From: an uncultured Clostridia bacterium
GTDB lineage: Bacteria; Bacillota; Clostridia; Oscillospirales; Oscillospiraceae
Direction: 5' to 3'
Length of the DNA stretch: 6,699 nucleotides
NCBI GenBank assembly: GCA_947177005.1
Contig: CAMWSZ010000168.1
Coordinates: forward strand, 1-6,699
Part shown: one piece after another, positions 5,877-6,699 of the stretch
How the letters are laid out: each line of letters starts with the position of its first letter
Numbering within the stretch: position 1 is the stretch's first letter
Made by a program: the position numbers and the translations under genes
The notes under the pieces: model-generated
Seen by the model: only the letters and a program-made list of their open reading frames with translations
Databases searched by the model: none
What the model was told of the DNA's origin: nothing

Positions 5877-6699
5877 CAAAACGCTTTTCCGGAAACTGCG
5901 GCACAGGAGTTTGAGATCAGCCACCAGCTTTATCACCAGATTACTGGTCGGAGTCTGCCAAAAAAGCATGACATCATTATGTACCGGATTATCCAGTCTT
6001 TTAAGCCGGATGAGGTCAGCCCGGAGGAAGCCAACCGGATTGGGTATGAGCTGGCTATGAAGTTTACTGGGGGCCAGCATCAATTTGTTGTCTGTACCCA
6101 TGTGGATAAATCCAATATCCACACGCATATTGAATTTAACAGCGTGAATCTGAACTGTGACGGCAAATTTCAGAATGTGAAAAACTCCGCCTTTCTCCTG
6201 CGCCAGCTCAACGATGATCTGTGCAGGACGCATGGCCTTTCTGTGATTGAGAATCCAAAACCGAGCGCAAAACAGCAGAAAGAAACTGCGGCAATTAAGT
6301 ACGGCACCAGCTATAAGGAACAGCTGCGGCAGACCATTGACCGGGTATTGCCAGAGTGCCGGGACTATGATGATTTTCTGGCAAAGATGCGGGCCGAAGG
6401 GTATGAGATCAAGGAGGGGAAAAATCTCTCTTTCCGCGCTCCCGGACAGGAGCGGTTCACACGCTCCAACCGTTTGGGAGCCGACTATACCAGGGAAGCT
6501 CTGCGGGGACGCTACGCCGTCCGGCACGGGCGGTCTGCGGCAGCAAAAACACCCTCTCCGCTCACTGGCCGCAAGGTCAATATGATGATTGACATTCAGG
6601 CGAAACTTGCTGCCGGGAAGGGCGCTGGATACGAACGGTGGGCGAAAACATTCAACCTGAAAGAAGCAGCCAAAACGCTGAATTTCCTGGTTGACAACA
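5877..6699 (+). pseudogene. MobP-type conjugative relaxase, N-terminally truncated and cut by the window end
   Basis: One frame is open for 274 codons from 5877 to the last base, preceded by an in-frame TGA at 5874-5876. Intact relaxases of this family nick oriT and pilot DNA transfer of integrative or mobilizable elements. Seen here are TAAQEFEISHQLYHQITGR (residues 7-25 of the fragment), YRIIQSFKPDEVSPEEANR (36-54), and the metal-binding triad THVDKSNIHTHIEFNS with His75, His82 and His84. Downstream come GLSVIENPKPS, KYGTSYKEQLRQTIDRVLP and LSFRAPGQERFTRS, all in the style of Clostridia element relaxases. The normal N-terminus, about 60-80 residues with the catalytic tyrosine motif (YITNPxKT-like), is missing and is not found in another frame upstream. 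An internal ATG at 5979 has no ribosome site. The fragment is probably inactive and marks the edge or remnant of a mobile element. An assembly join is an alternative explanation. Confidence 0.8.

Noticed and set aside
5873..5878. TTGACA, a perfect -35 box just before the relaxase fragment
   Set aside because: No -10-like hexamer occurs 16-18 bases downstream (the sequence there is CTGCGG-like), so it is not a supported promoter.
5727..6527. 266-codon open frame on the minus strand crossing the terminator and the relaxase
   Set aside because: It runs through a perfect terminator hairpin and opposite clearly recognisable relaxase motifs, so it is not a gene.
6247..6585. 112-codon plus-strand frame inside the relaxase region
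   Set aside because: It is a different frame from the relaxase, which carries conserved motifs throughout this stretch. The translation is Arg/Ser-rich without domain signs.

Overview
The window looks like chromosomal DNA of a moderately GC-rich anaerobic Firmicute, probably a gut Clostridia (Oscillospiraceae/Lachnospiraceae type). This is inferred from strong GGAGG ribosome sites, tightly packed same-strand genes, a sugar operon containing a DUF4867-type gene, and a relaxase resembling those of Clostridia integrative elements. No rRNA or other phylogenetic marker is present, so the assignment is tentative.

Layout, all on the + strand. Positions 1-141 hold the last 46 codons of a sugar ABC transporter ATPase. 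Positions 153-1334 encode its membrane permease (MmsB/GguB/XylH type). A 113-bp gap carries a convincing extended -10 sigma-A promoter (1384-1412). It drives a compact five-gene unit: an FGGY carbohydrate kinase of the xylulokinase type (1448-2932), a two-helix small membrane protein (2932-3207), a DUF4867-like cupin-style protein (3209-3844), an L-fucose/L-arabinose isomerase-family enzyme (3866-5353), and an unrecognised 144-aa soluble protein (5359-5793). Most junctions overlap or lie within a few bases. The unit ends in a perfect 20-bp stem terminator (5792-5840) that begins inside the last stop codon.

Immediately after the terminator, from about 5877 to the window end, lies a MobP-type conjugative relaxase reading frame. 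It lacks its N-terminus and is preceded by an in-frame stop. It is the debris or edge of an integrative/mobilizable element rather than part of the sugar operon.

Proposed working (inference): the importer brings in a monosaccharide, the isomerase converts an aldose to a ketose, and the kinase phosphorylates the ketose for entry into the pentose phosphate pathway. The exact sugar is not determined by the sequence. D-xylose, D-arabinose/L-fucose-like and L-arabinose-like sugars are all possible. The DUF4867 protein, the small membrane protein and the last ORF have no established role, and they are the most interesting part of the module.
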